Assembly: GCA_043747745.1 (NCBI GenBank) | Contig: JAYTOP010000042.1 | Location: 13,312-77,311, forward strand | DNA length: 64,000 nt | Direction of reading: 5' to 3' | Source of the DNA: SZAS-103 sp043747745 | GTDB lineage: Bacteria; Pseudomonadota; Gammaproteobacteria; Xanthomonadales; Xanthomonadaceae | Part shown: positions 17,993 to 26,358 of the stretch, piece by piece | Layout: every line of letters begins with the position of its first letter | Numbering within the stretch: position 1 is the stretch's first letter | Notes under the pieces: generated by a model | Databases searched by the model: none | The model's input: only the letters and a program-made list of their open reading frames with translations | What the model was told of the DNA's origin: nothing | Position numbers and translations under genes: made by a program

Positions 17993-19300
17993 GTGGGCGT
18001 TCTCGCCGCCGCGTTGCATCTGCTGCCGGAAGCGCCGCTCGTCGTCGGTTTCAGCGGCGGGCTCGATTCGACAGCACTGTTGCACGCCCTCGCTGCATCG
18101 ACGGCAGCGCGAGCCCAAGGCTTGCGTGCGCTGCATGTGCATCATGGCTTGCATCCCGATGCCGACGCATGGGCGGAGCATTGCGAACGCATCTGCGCCG
18201 GACTCGATCTGCCGCTGCGCGTATTGCGCGTGCAGGTCGATCATGCGGACGGTCGAGGCCCGGAAGGCGCAGCACGCGCGGCACGACTGGCCGCATTCCG
18301 TGCGGCGCTCGATGCGGACGACGTGCTCGCGCTCGCGCATCACCGCGACGACCAGGCCGAAACAATCCTGATGCGATTGTTGCGCGGCGCAGGCGGCGAC
18401 GGCCTCGCGTCGATGCGGCGACGCTCGCGACTTGGCACGCTGCATCTATGGCGCCCGCTGCTCGACCTGCCGCGTGCGGCGCTGCGCGACTACGCGACGG
18501 CGAACGCATTGCGCTGGATCGAGGATCCATCCAACGCGGACGCACGCTACGACCGCAACTTCCTGCGCCATCGCGTGCTGCCGCTGTTCGCGGAGCGCTG
18601 GCCGCATGCATCGCGCAGCCTCGCGCGCAGCGCGGCGCTCATCGCCGAACAGTCGCAACTGCTTGCCGCTGCGACGACGGTTCAACTCGATGCGCTGCAG
18701 GTCTCACCAGACGCGCTGTCGCTTCCGAACTTGCTCGCGCATCCGCGTGCGCAACGCACCCGCATCCTGCGCGCGTGGCTGATGCGCCTCGACGGACACC
18801 CGCCTCCCGCCAGCATCCTTGCCGCGATCGAACGCGACCTGCTGCACGCGCGCGCCGATGGCGATGCGTGCGTGGCATGGGCGCATGTCGTCGTCCATCG
18901 CTGGCGCGATCGCCTGCATGCGATGCATCCATGCGCGCCGCTGCCGACGGACTGGAGCGCGCGATGGGACGGACACTCGCGGCTGTGCATGCCCGATGGA
19001 GCGTCGCTCGAACTGCACGTTGCCGATGGTTTCGACGCACCGCTGATGGTCCACGCGCGTCGCGGCGGCGAGCGCATTCGCCTGGCTGGACGCGAGCATA
19101 GCCACGCGCTCAAGCATGTGTTGCAGGACCGCGGTGTGCCGCCCTGGACCCGCGCGCAAATGCCGCTGCTGTTCGCCGACGATGGCGAGTTGCTCGCCGC
19201 CGGAGACAGCCTGGTGTCCGCACGTATGGAGAGATGGTTGCACGCGCATGGCGCGCATCTGCGCTGGTCGCCAGCCGCCAGGGCGAGCGCTGCGGATTGA
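17993..19300 (+). CDS. tilS: tRNA(Ile)-lysidine synthase TilS
   Basis: 435 aa, with a GTG start 13 bp after kbl. It modifies C34 of tRNA-Ile(CAU) to lysidine so that it reads AUA. The N-type PP-loop SGGLDST is at residues about 19-25, followed by HVHHGLHPDADAW and the HHRDDQAETILMRLLRG block. The C-terminal substrate-binding domains are present. It is an essential gene in most bacteria. Confidence 0.95.
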   Translation: MGVLAAALHLLPEAPLVVGFSGGLDSTALLHALAASTAARAQGLRALHVHHGLHPDADAWAEHCERICAGLDLPLRVLRVQVDHADGRGPEGAARAARLAAFRAALDADDVLALAHHRDDQAETILMRLLRGAGGDGLASMRRRSRLGTLHLWRPLLDLPRAALRDYATANALRWIEDPSNADARYDRNFLRHRVLPLFAERWPHASRSLARSAALIAEQSQLLAAATTVQLDALQVSPDALSLPNLLAHPRAQRTRILRAWLMRLDGHPPPASILAAIERDLLHARADGDACVAWAHVVVHRWRDRLHAMHPCAPLPTDWSARWDGHSRLCMPDGASLELHVADGFDAPLMVHARRGGERIRLAGREHSHALKHVLQDRGVPPWTRAQMPLLFADDGELLAAGDSLVSARMERWLHAHGAHLRWSPAARASAAD

Positions 19301-19331
19301 CCACCCGCGCGCACGGCGACACACTGCGCGC

Positions 19332-19616
19332 ATGGTAAAGAAATCCACCCAATCCGCACTCACATCGAGCCCTCTCGAACCCGCACCCTCGGTGGTCGCC
19401 GGCTTCGAGCGTTCGCTCGACGAACTCGAACAACTCGTGCAGCGCATGGAGAAGGGCGAGATGTCCCTCGACGAATCGCTCGGCGCCTACGAGCGCGGCG
19501 TCGCTCTGTACCGGCAATGCCAGGGCGCGCTGCAACAGGCCGAGCTGCGGGTGAAGTTGCTCAGCGACCTCGGCGATCCGGACCATGCCGAACGCTTCGC
19601 CCCCGATGACGACTGA
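19332..19616 (+). CDS. xseB: Exodeoxyribonuclease VII small subunit
   Basis: 94 aa. Small subunit of exonuclease VII, which degrades single-stranded DNA. The family core (FERSLDELEQLVQRMEKGEM, SLDESLGAYERGVALYRQCQ) is clear. The N-terminus is about 20 residues longer than the shortest homologues. The start is the ATG at 19332. Its 3' end overlaps ispA by 11 bp, the classical xseB-ispA pairing. Confidence 0.93.
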   Translation: MVKKSTQSALTSSPLEPAPSVVAGFERSLDELEQLVQRMEKGEMSLDESLGAYERGVALYRQCQGALQQAELRVKLLSDLGDPDHAERFAPDDD

Positions 19617-20499
19617 ACAGGCGTTCGCGCGCCGCGCCGCGCGGCTGCACGCGGCGCTGGATCGCGTCCTCCCCGACGACGCGACGAGTCCGCAACGGCT
19701 ACATCACACGCGATTGCAGCAGGCAATGCGTTACGCCGTGCTCGGCGATGGCAAGCGCATCCGCCCGCAACTGGTGTATGCAGCAGGCGTCGCCTCCGGC
19801 GCCGACGAAGCCGCGCTCGATGCGCCAGCGGTCGCGGTCGAACTCGTGCACGCGTATTCGCTCGTACACGACGACCTGCCAGCGATGGACAACGACGCGC
19901 TACGACGCGGCCGCGCGACCGTACACGTCGCGTTCGACGAAGCGACCGCAATTCTCGCCGGCGACGCATTGCAGGCTCTCGCATTCGAAGCGCTGGTTTG
20001 CGCCGACTGCGACGCTGCGCTGCGCATCGCGTTGATCGCGACACTTGCCAGCGCGAGCGGCACCGCAGGCATGTGCGGCGGACAGGCACTCGACCTCGCG
20101 GCAACCGGCCGCGTGCAGACGCTCATCGAACTCGAGCGCATGCATGCATTCAAGACCGGCGCGTTGATCCGCGCGGCGGTACGCATGGGCGCGTTGTGCG
20201 CGCATGCTGACGACAGCACGCTGCAACGGCTCGACAACTATGCGCGTGCCATGGGACTCGCGTTCCAGATCCGCGACGACATCCTGGATGTCGAAGGCAG
20301 CTCCGCGGACTTGGGCAAAACCGCCGGAAAAGACGTCGCGCAGTCGAAGTCCACCTATCCCGCGCTGCTCGGGATCGAGGGGTCTCGCAGGTTATTGGAT
20401 GAACTTGGCGAGGCAATGCGGGATGCGCTGAGGCCGATGGAATCGGCTAGTGGGGAGTTGTTGGCGCTTGGGGAGATGGCGGTGTTGCGTAGTCGCTGA
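19606..20499 (+). CDS. ispA: Farnesyl diphosphate synthase
   Basis: 297 aa. Condenses IPP with DMAPP and GPP to farnesyl diphosphate. Both aspartate-rich motifs are present: DDLPAMDND (first) and DDILDVEG (second), with GDGKRIRPQL and GGQALDL around them. The ATG at 19606 overlaps xseB by 11 bp, implying coupled translation; an in-frame ATG at 19585 is less likely. dxs, often next in line, does not follow. Instead the gene is succeeded by a lower-GC accessory segment. Confidence 0.94.
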   Translation: MTTEQAFARRAARLHAALDRVLPDDATSPQRLHHTRLQQAMRYAVLGDGKRIRPQLVYAAGVASGADEAALDAPAVAVELVHAYSLVHDDLPAMDNDALRRGRATVHVAFDEATAILAGDALQALAFEALVCADCDAALRIALIATLASASGTAGMCGGQALDLAATGRVQTLIELERMHAFKTGALIRAAVRMGALCAHADDSTLQRLDNYARAMGLAFQIRDDILDVEGSSADLGKTAGKDVAQSKSTYPALLGIEGSRRLLDELGEAMRDALRPMESASGELLALGEMAVLRSR

Positions 20500-20517
20500 A
20501 GTCGCATTGACCATGTG

Positions 20518-20591
20518 CATGACAGCGGCGCACGATAAGGCTTATCGCCCCGGATGCGGGGTCCAATTTTAGTTAGGCCGCTCCTGTCATG
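20518..20591 (+). promoter_or_regulatory. Structured leader before the orphan gene
   Basis: Nested inverted repeats: the outer arms are CATGACAGCGGC (20518-20529) and GCCGCTCCTGTCATG (20577-20591, one 3-nt bulge), with an inner perfect palindrome GATAAGGCTTATC (20534-20546) and a CCCC/GGGG hairpin (20548-20561). The right outer arm contains the ATG at 20589, so in RNA the start codon could be paired. There is no Shine-Dalgarno sequence. Whether this acts as RNA regulator or is a decayed mobile end is unknown. Confidence 0.45.
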
Positions 20592-20927
20592 ACGAATTCT
20601 GATCACTACAACACGGTCAATCCATTGCTCCAATTCGATGAGGCCTCACTCACACCTCGAAAGCGCGAGATTCTCATTTGGCTCGAACAGAACAAAGTCT
20701 CTCTGAGGGTCTTAGATTGCAATGCCCCGCAGAGCATGGCTACCCTCCGGGTGTACATCCCTCAGAAATTGAGTAGAGCTGCACAATCCAACGATCAGGT
20801 CCCGAATGCCGGTGTTTTCACCATCCTGCATGAACTCTTCAACGGCCAATTCACACTTGATTACGCCGACAGTTACCCGTGGGAAGAAGACAAGTATCGA
20901 TTCCTTCCGATCTCCTTTTCTCAGTGA
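20589..20927 (+). CDS. Orphan hypothetical protein, probably acquired
   Basis: 112 aa. I do not recognise a family. The protein is soluble, with no signal or membrane segment, and has a mixed alpha/beta look (PRKREILIWLEQNKVSLRVL, TILHELFNGQFTLDYADSYP). Base composition is near even, clearly lower in GC than the genes around it, and codon use includes AGA, TTA and AGG that neighbours avoid. It sits alone between ispA and kdpE, with a hairpin-rich leader before it and palindromic repeats after it. These are signs of horizontal gain. The start is uncertain because no ribosome site precedes the ATG. Confidence 0.55.
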   Translation: MTNSDHYNTVNPLLQFDEASLTPRKREILIWLEQNKVSLRVLDCNAPQSMATLRVYIPQKLSRAAQSNDQVPNAGVFTILHELFNGQFTLDYADSYPWEEDKYRFLPISFSQ

Positions 20928-20965
20928 GAGCACGCTTTTTAAACTCCCCGCGTCGGCCTAGCTAT

Positions 20966-21027
20966 GCTCAAGCGAACCGTGCAGGATGAAGTTTTCGGTG
21001 CAATCATGCGTCACGGCCAGCACGGCC
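20966..21027 (+). repeat. 62-bp palindromic dispersed repeat, copy 1
   Basis: The segment matches 40577-40638 at 53 of 62 positions without gaps. Both start with CTCAAGCG-ACCGTGC and end near GCACGGCC, giving near-complementary ends (ACCGTGC and GCACGG). The central part GGTGCAATCATGCGT is identical in both copies. Both copies follow the 3' end of a plus-strand gene. Confidence 0.7.
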
Positions 21028-21068
21028 ACTTATGCTTGGGCGATGACGATCAAATGATCAGCAAGTGC

Positions 21069-21134
21069 GTAGGCTGGGTTGTCAAACCCAGCGCTTTTCT
21101 GTGTGGAACAGGCTGGGATTGCATCCCAGCCTAC
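21069..21134. repeat. Palindromic element with two internal hairpins
   Basis: The ends are inverted (GTAGGCTGGG and CCCAGCCTAC). Each half also folds on itself: GCTGGGTTGTCAAACCCAGC and GGCTGGGATTGCATCCCAGCC. This layout fits a REP/MITE-type dispersed palindrome. It lies in a gap without genes. Confidence 0.7.
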
Positions 21135-21141
21135 TTGCTTG

Positions 21142-21186
21142 TGCCGAAACAGAAATGACTCGCGCGCGCAGCGCTTGAAAGCTTTG
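21142..21186 (+). repeat. 45-bp dispersed repeat, copy 1
   Basis: Matches 24842-24886 with about three differences. The common part runs from TGCCGAAACAGAA through TGACTCGCGCGCGCAGCGC to TGAAAGCT. The two copies flank the kdpDE genes on either side. Confidence 0.75.
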
Positions 21187-21304
21187 TTCTTAGCAATTCC
21201 ATTCATGGTTCCCATAGGCTCACCATGAACGGAAGTAGTTGGAGATCCGATGAAGCGCGGCGATACCAAGACGACGCGCGGTACATCCTGGACTCATTCA
21301 TCAA

Positions 21305-22012
21305 CTATCCAACGACAGGCTCGGCCAACCGATACCCCACCCCGATTTCGGTCAGCAGATACTTCGGCTTGGCGGGCTCGGTCTCGATCTTGCGCCGCAG
21401 TGCGCGCATGTAGATGCGCAGGTACTGCGGCGACTCCACGTGCGCAACGCCCCAGACTTCGCGCAGCAATTGCCGATGCGTAATCACCTTGCCCGGATGC
21501 TGGGCTAGCGCGACCAGCAGCTTGTATTCGATCGGCGTGAGATGGACATCGGCACCGTCGCGCAGCACGCGATGCGCGGCGCGGTCGATCGACAGGTTGC
21601 CGATCTGGATGATCGCCGTCGCGGTTTCGCCGATGCGTTCGAACTGATGACGCTGCGCAACGCGCAGGCGCGCGAGCAGTTCGCCGATGCCGAATGGCTT
21701 GGTGATGTAGTCGTCGGCGCCGATGTCCAGCGCCGCAACCTTGTCGGACTCCTGGCTGCGCGCCGACAGCACGATGACCGGCCCCTTGTACCACTCGCGC
21801 AATGCACGGATGACGTCCAGACCGGAACGATCCGGCAGGCCGAGATCGACCAGCACGATGTCCGGCTGCCGCACAGCCGCGAGGTGCAATCCTTCGGTGC
21901 CAGTGATCGCCGCAAGCAATTCGTAACCGTGCGCTTCGAGTGCAGCAACGAGGAAACGCTGGATCTGCACGTCGTCCTCGATCGCAAGCAGTTTCAGACG
22001 CGGTGCGTTCAT
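21305..22012 (-). CDS. kdpE: KdpE response regulator
   Basis: 235 aa. OmpR-type regulator that, phosphorylated by KdpD, activates the kdp operon at low external potassium. The receiver domain has the acidic pair (AIEDD), phospho-acceptor Asp (DIVLVDLGLPDRSG) and Lys (ITKPFG); the C-terminal winged helix ends with YLLTEIGVGYRL. The ATG at 22012 overlaps the kdpD stop by 4 bp, so the two are translated together. The longer frame to 22054 lies inside kdpD. Confidence 0.95.
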   Translation of the reverse strand: MNAPRLKLLAIEDDVQIQRFLVAALEAHGYELLAAITGTEGLHLAAVRQPDIVLVDLGLPDRSGLDVIRALREWYKGPVIVLSARSQESDKVAALDIGADDYITKPFGIGELLARLRVAQRHQFERIGETATAIIQIGNLSIDRAAHRVLRDGADVHLTPIEYKLLVALAQHPGKVITHRQLLREVWGVAHVESPQYLRIYMRALRRKIETEPAKPKYLLTEIGVGYRLAEPVVG

Positions 22013-24777
22013 GCGTCGCTCGACTCCGTGCCAGTCCGACCCATTGCAGTCCATTCCATATCGGTCAGCGGCAGGCTGAAGCGGAACTCGGCACCGCCGC
22101 CCATCATGTTGGATGCGGCGATGCTGCCGCCATGCGCTTCGACGATGTATTTGCAGATACTCAGGCCGAGCCCGAAACCGCTCTGCGGCTCTTCCGTGCG
22201 CACCCGATGGAATTTTTCGAAGACGCGCGTCTCTTCGCCGCTCGGCAAGCCCGGTCCGTGGTCGCGCACGCGCACGATGACGGTGCCTGCGACAGCCTCG
22301 GCAGCAATCGAAATCGCAGCGCCCTGCGGCGTGTGCTTGATCGCGTTTTCGATCAGATTGGACAGCACCTGCGCAATCAGCACCTCATCGCATGGCACCA
22401 ATGCAAGGTCGGGCGCGACAGCGACCGTCACGTTCCGACCGACCAACGCCTCGTCCAGCCGCGCGAGCACAGCGCCGACGAGTTCCTCGATCGACACCCA
22501 TTCGCGCTTGAGCGCAATCTTCCCCGAACTCAATCGCGTCAGGTCGAGCAGGTTCGCCATCAACCGATTCATGCGCTGCGCTTCGTCGAGCAACCCGCGC
22601 AGCAAACTCGTGCGCCGTGCGTCGTCGCGTTGCACGGCATCGCTTTCGAGCAGGGTCGAGGCCGAGCCGATGATCGTCGCGAGCGGTGTGCGGAAGTCGT
22701 GCGAGATCGAACTGAGCAGCGCATTGCGCATGCGCTCGGTCTCAATATCGAGGCCGGCGGTCTGCGCCGCCTCGGCGAGCTGCACGCGCTCCATCGCAAC
22801 CGCCGACTGGCTGACGAACGCTTCCAGCAGATGCATCTGCTCGGGTGTCTGGAGTTGCCGCAAATCGTTCGGCCTCACCGCCAGCACGCCGACGCAACGG
22901 CTCAGTGCCTTGAGCGGCAGGTATATCGCATCGGCACCTGCCAGCGTACCGGTGTTGAGGCCGGTCATTTCCTGGTGATCGAAACTGTATTGGGCGATAC
23001 CAAGTTCGTTGCCGGGCACTGGCAACCGGTTCATCGCACCCTGGGTGCGCACCTGTCCCCTCGAACAGAAATTCGAGGGATCCTGAATCTTGCGCTCGCC
23101 ATCGGGCAGCAAGACCACCGCGTCGCAATCCATCGATTCGATCACATGCCGGCACAGGATCGTGCAGAGTTCGTCGAGATGGCGGCTACCAGCGAGCTCG
23201 CGACTGAGTTCGTAGAGTTCGCGCGTGCGCCGCTCGCGGTGGCGCGCGACCGCCGCCTGGCGTCGACCGAACGCGGTCAGGCCGCTGATGATCAGCCCGA
23301 TCACCAGCATCACCGCGAAGGTGATCGCATACTGGGCGTCAGAGAAAGCGAACGAGTAATACGGCGGCACGAACAGGAAGTCGAACAGCAGCACGCCGAG
23401 CACGGTCGCCAGCACCGACGGCCCGCGACCGAATCGCCACGCGGTGACCACCGTCGCGAGCAGGTACAGCATGACAAGGTTGATGCGATCGATATGCGCG
23501 CTCAGCGGCAGGCATACGACGGTCACCAGCGCCACCACGAGTGCGGCTTTCGCATACGCGGGCCAGCGGCTGGAACGGGGCGGGATTCGCGACGGCGTAA
23601 CCGACGCCTCACCCGCTTCGCCGGTGATCACGTAAACGTCGATATGCCCGCTGGCGCGGATCACTTCGTCGACCAGCGATCGCTTGAAGCGATCGCGCCA
23701 TCGCGATTGCAGCGGTTTCCCGACGATGATCTTGCTGATGTTGCGCTGACGTGCGAGCGCGATGAGTTCGACGGCCACGCTGTCGCCGCTGAGGTTCGCG
23801 GTCTCGGCACCAAGCTCTTCGGCGAGCTTGAGGGTCTGCAGGACGCGGTCGCGTGCTTGCTGCGGCAGTCGTTGCAGCGACGGCGTCTCGACGTACACGG
23901 CCAGCCACTGCGCATGATGCGCGAGCGCAAGCCGGCGCGCGGCGCGTACCACGCGTTCGGACAATGCATCGGGCCCGACACACACCAGCAGACGTTCGCC
24001 GGCAACCCAGGTCTTGGCGATCGCATGGCGGTCGCGGTATTCGCGCATCGCCGCATCGACGCGATCGGCAGTCGCGCGCAAGGCGAGCTGGCGCAATGCG
24101 ATCAGGTTGCCCTTGCGAAAGAACTCCTGCAGCGCCTGCTCGCTCTTTTCGCCGCCGTACACCGTGCCCTCGCGCAGGCGTTCGAGCAGGTCGTCGGGCG
24201 GCAGGTCGATCAACTCGACTTCGTCGGCGCTGTCGAACACGCCATCGGGAATCGTCTCGCGCACGTGCACGCCAGTGATCTGCGCAACGACGTCGTTGAG
24301 GCTTTCGATGTGCTGGACATTGATCGTCGTGTAGACGTCGATGCCGACCTGCAGCAGTTCTTCCACATCCTGCCAGCGTTTGGGATGGCGCGAACCGTCG
24401 ACATTGGTATGCGCGAGTTCATCGACGACGATCAGGCTTGGCTTGCGCGCGAGCGCTCCATCCAGGTCGAATTCGCGCAGGCCGATGCCACGGTGCTCGA
24501 TGCGCTGCGCGGGCAGGATGTCGAGTCCTTCGAGCAGCGCTTCCGTCTCGGCCCGTCCATGCAGTTCGACGTAGCCGATGACGACATCCACACCGGCCGA
24601 TGCCTGCTTGCGCGCCGCTTCGAGCATCGCATACGACTTTCCGACGCCGGCCGAGGCGCCGAAGAAGATCTTCAGTCGTCCGCGCTTCGAACGCGCCTCA
24701 TCTTCCTGCACGCGAGCAAGCAGCGCGTCGGGATCGGGACGCTCGTCGGGAGGATTGGCGGGCATGCGAGCGGACAT
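22009..24777 (-). CDS. kdpD: KdpD osmosensitive potassium-channel histidine kinase
   Basis: 922 aa, full length. From the N-terminus: the KdpD domain with Walker A GASAGVGKS (about residue 42) and DELAHTN, a universal-stress-like domain, four closely spaced transmembrane helices (about 400-500), a GAF domain, the HisKA dimerisation helix with SSISHDFRTPLATIIG, and the HATPase domain with FGLGLSICKYIVEAHGG. It senses potassium limitation and phosphorylates KdpE. Start could be GTG 24780 or ATG 24777. It is separated from kdpC by 147 bp that contain a hairpin repeat, so it may be transcribed separately. Confidence 0.95.
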   Translation of the reverse strand: MSARMPANPPDERPDPDALLARVQEDEARSKRGRLKIFFGASAGVGKSYAMLEAARKQASAGVDVVIGYVELHGRAETEALLEGLDILPAQRIEHRGIGLREFDLDGALARKPSLIVVDELAHTNVDGSRHPKRWQDVEELLQVGIDVYTTINVQHIESLNDVVAQITGVHVRETIPDGVFDSADEVELIDLPPDDLLERLREGTVYGGEKSEQALQEFFRKGNLIALRQLALRATADRVDAAMREYRDRHAIAKTWVAGERLLVCVGPDALSERVVRAARRLALAHHAQWLAVYVETPSLQRLPQQARDRVLQTLKLAEELGAETANLSGDSVAVELIALARQRNISKIIVGKPLQSRWRDRFKRSLVDEVIRASGHIDVYVITGEAGEASVTPSRIPPRSSRWPAYAKAALVVALVTVVCLPLSAHIDRINLVMLYLLATVVTAWRFGRGPSVLATVLGVLLFDFLFVPPYYSFAFSDAQYAITFAVMLVIGLIISGLTAFGRRQAAVARHRERRTRELYELSRELAGSRHLDELCTILCRHVIESMDCDAVVLLPDGERKIQDPSNFCSRGQVRTQGAMNRLPVPGNELGIAQYSFDHQEMTGLNTGTLAGADAIYLPLKALSRCVGVLAVRPNDLRQLQTPEQMHLLEAFVSQSAVAMERVQLAEAAQTAGLDIETERMRNALLSSISHDFRTPLATIIGSASTLLESDAVQRDDARRTSLLRGLLDEAQRMNRLMANLLDLTRLSSGKIALKREWVSIEELVGAVLARLDEALVGRNVTVAVAPDLALVPCDEVLIAQVLSNLIENAIKHTPQGAAISIAAEAVAGTVIVRVRDHGPGLPSGEETRVFEKFHRVRTEEPQSGFGLGLSICKYIVEAHGGSIAASNMMGGGAEFRFSLPLTDMEWTAMGRTGTESSDA

Positions 24778-24830
24778 CACCTCAATGATGCGCGCTGAGG
24801 CGCGCGCATGCCTAGTCGGCGCACATGGTC

Positions 24831-24886
24831 TTGGTTACTTCTGCCGAAACAGAAGTGACTCGCGCGCGCAGCGCGTGAAAGCTCTT
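24831..24886 (+). repeat. Hairpin repeat between kdpC and kdpD, copy 2 of the 45-bp element
   Basis: GTTACTTCTG and CAGAAGTGAC form a stem with a 6-nt loop, followed by CGCGCGCGCAGCGCG and TGAAAGCT. The part from 24842 on is about 93% identical to 21142-21186. It belongs to a widespread style of intergenic element with TTACTT and CGCGCGCAGCGCG blocks. It separates kdpD from the structural genes. Confidence 0.7.
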
Positions 24887-24924
24887 GCTTTCGCGCGCAG
24901 CACCAGTTCAATCGCCACAGTCCA

Positions 24925-25494
24925 TTACTGTCGATCCAGCAGCAAATTCAGTTCAAGCACATTCACCCGCGGCTCGCCCAACACCCCGAACGTCCGCTGC
25001 TCGGTCGCCCGATCGATCATCTCCTGCACCTGCGCCGGATCGATATGGCGCACACGCGCCACACGCGCAACCTGGTATTGCGCAGCAGCCGGCGAGATTT
25101 GCGGATCCAGCCCGCTCGCGGATGCGGTGACCAGATCAACTGGAACCGCGGCCGTATTGCCCGGATCTACTGCATGCAATGCATCGATGCGCTGTTTGAC
25201 TGCGTCGATCAATGCGGGGTTGGCCGTGCCCAGGTTCGATCCGCTCGACGATGCGGCGTTGTATGCCTGTGGCGAAGTTGCCGAAGGGCGCCCCCAGAAA
25301 TAGTGCGGCGCATCGAACGGTTGGCCGATCAGCGCCGATCCCACCGGTTTGCCGACGTTCTCAATCATGCTGCCATTGGCCTGCCGTGGAAACGCCGACT
25401 GCGCAATGGCGGTCACCAGCAAGGGATAAGCAACGCCGGTGATCGCGGTCATCAGCACCAGCATCACCACGGATTGACGCAATAGTTTGATCAT
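24925..25494 (-). CDS. kdpC: KdpC, potassium-transporting ATPase subunit C
   Basis: 189 aa. Single-span subunit of the high-affinity KdpFABC potassium pump. One N-terminal transmembrane helix (residues about 8-29), then the conserved FPRQANGSMI, QPFDAPHYFWGRPSAT and LDPQISPAAAQYQVARVA blocks. Start is the ATG at 25494. Upstream on the same strand is the porin-like gene, 13 bp away, which interrupts the usual kdpB-kdpC adjacency. Confidence 0.95.
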   Translation of the reverse strand: MIKLLRQSVVMLVLMTAITGVAYPLLVTAIAQSAFPRQANGSMIENVGKPVGSALIGQPFDAPHYFWGRPSATSPQAYNAASSSGSNLGTANPALIDAVKQRIDALHAVDPGNTAAVPVDLVTASASGLDPQISPAAAQYQVARVARVRHIDPAQVQEMIDRATEQRTFGVLGEPRVNVLELNLLLDRQ

Positions 25495-25507
25495 GGCGAT
25501 GCTCCAC

Positions 25508-26332
25508 TCAGAAAGTTGTTTGCAACATCGCGAAGCCGCGCAGGCCGCCGACATCGCGCGTGTCGGTCGGGTCAAGGAAGCTCGCGGTGTGGCCGTAGAA
25601 ACTATGGTTGTCGGTATCGGTCGCGCCGAAGCTCGCCGACCAGTGCGTCGCGAACTGGAATTTCAGTGTGGCACCGAAATCGTTGTAGTCGGGATTGCGG
25701 GTCCCGCTCGGCAGAGGTGCCACGAGTTCGTTGGAAACGAGCGTGCGTGCGGCATGCAGGGCCACGCTCCACTTGTCGCTGATCGGAATGCTCGCATCGA
25801 GCTGGATGTACTGCGTCCCGTGGGAATTGCCGTCATAGCCCTGCTCGGTATCGATCGCGAAATAGTCGCCGAGCGAACGGTTGTATTTCAGCGTGAGCCA
25901 CTTCCAGGTCAATGCCGCATTGGCTTCGAGCGTGTTGAACGAGCGCGACGGCAGCGCGGGCCTGGCCTTGTCGAGGCCGCCGCCCGGATACACGTAGCCG
26001 TACAACCCGACGCGCCACGACCAGTCCTTGTCGAAGGAATTTCCGTAGCTCGCGTAGAGATCCAGTTCAATCGCACCGCCTGGATAACTCTTGCGGCTGA
26101 CGCTCGATGCCCAGAGCCCTGCGGCGAAACCGTTTTTCAGCGCGAGGTCGCCGCCGCCCTGGATCGCCGGACGACCCCAGGTCTGTGTGAGCCCGCGGAA
26201 CATGTAGTCGGTTGTGACGGCGACGTTGCCGGTGATGCTGGTGCCCGACGCGTCATCCGCCAGCGCCACCGTGGGACAAACCGACAACACGAGGCCGGCA
26301 AGAGACGCGATCTGGAAAGACTTCTGGTGCAT
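25508..26332 (-). CDS. TorF-like putative outer-membrane porin inside the kdp operon
   Basis: 274 aa. A signal peptide (ends near TVALADD) precedes ITGNVAVTTDYMFRGLTQTW, the hallmark start of the TorF/TIGR02001 family of putative porins. The rest is made of alternating beta-strands with aromatic girdles and ends in TTF, a C-terminal Phe as expected for BAM-dependent barrels. It lies between kdpB (27 bp upstream) and kdpC (13 bp downstream), all on the minus strand, so it should be induced with the pump. An outer-membrane path for potassium or control of the envelope during potassium limitation are possible roles; both are inference. Confidence 0.8.
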   Translation of the reverse strand: MHQKSFQIASLAGLVLSVCPTVALADDASGTSITGNVAVTTDYMFRGLTQTWGRPAIQGGGDLALKNGFAAGLWASSVSRKSYPGGAIELDLYASYGNSFDKDWSWRVGLYGYVYPGGGLDKARPALPSRSFNTLEANAALTWKWLTLKYNRSLGDYFAIDTEQGYDGNSHGTQYIQLDASIPISDKWSVALHAARTLVSNELVAPLPSGTRNPDYNDFGATLKFQFATHWSASFGATDTDNHSFYGHTASFLDPTDTRDVGGLRGFAMLQTTF

Positions 26333-26358
26333 GTCGAGCCCCAAGGAAACAGACGGAT

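Larger units (their letters stand above)
20928..21304. other. Repeat-rich intergenic island, no gene
   Basis: This 377-bp stretch between the orphan gene and kdpE has no convincing coding region. It is filled with three separate repeat elements (20966-21027, 21069-21134 and 21142-21186), each with a relative elsewhere or an internal palindrome. The remaining sequence up to 21304 shows nothing I can name. Confidence 0.6.

Noticed and set aside
20572..20927. Integron gene cassette around the orphan gene
   Set aside because: GTTAGGC at 20572 matches the GTTRRRY core, but no RYYYAAC partner is found at the right distance on either side, and no integrase gene is in the window.
21940..24798. A 952-codon open frame antisense to kdpD
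   Set aside because: It mirrors the real gene's codon positions, as is common in GC-rich DNA. Its translation is rich in Arg, His and Gln with no domain, while kdpD is unmistakable.
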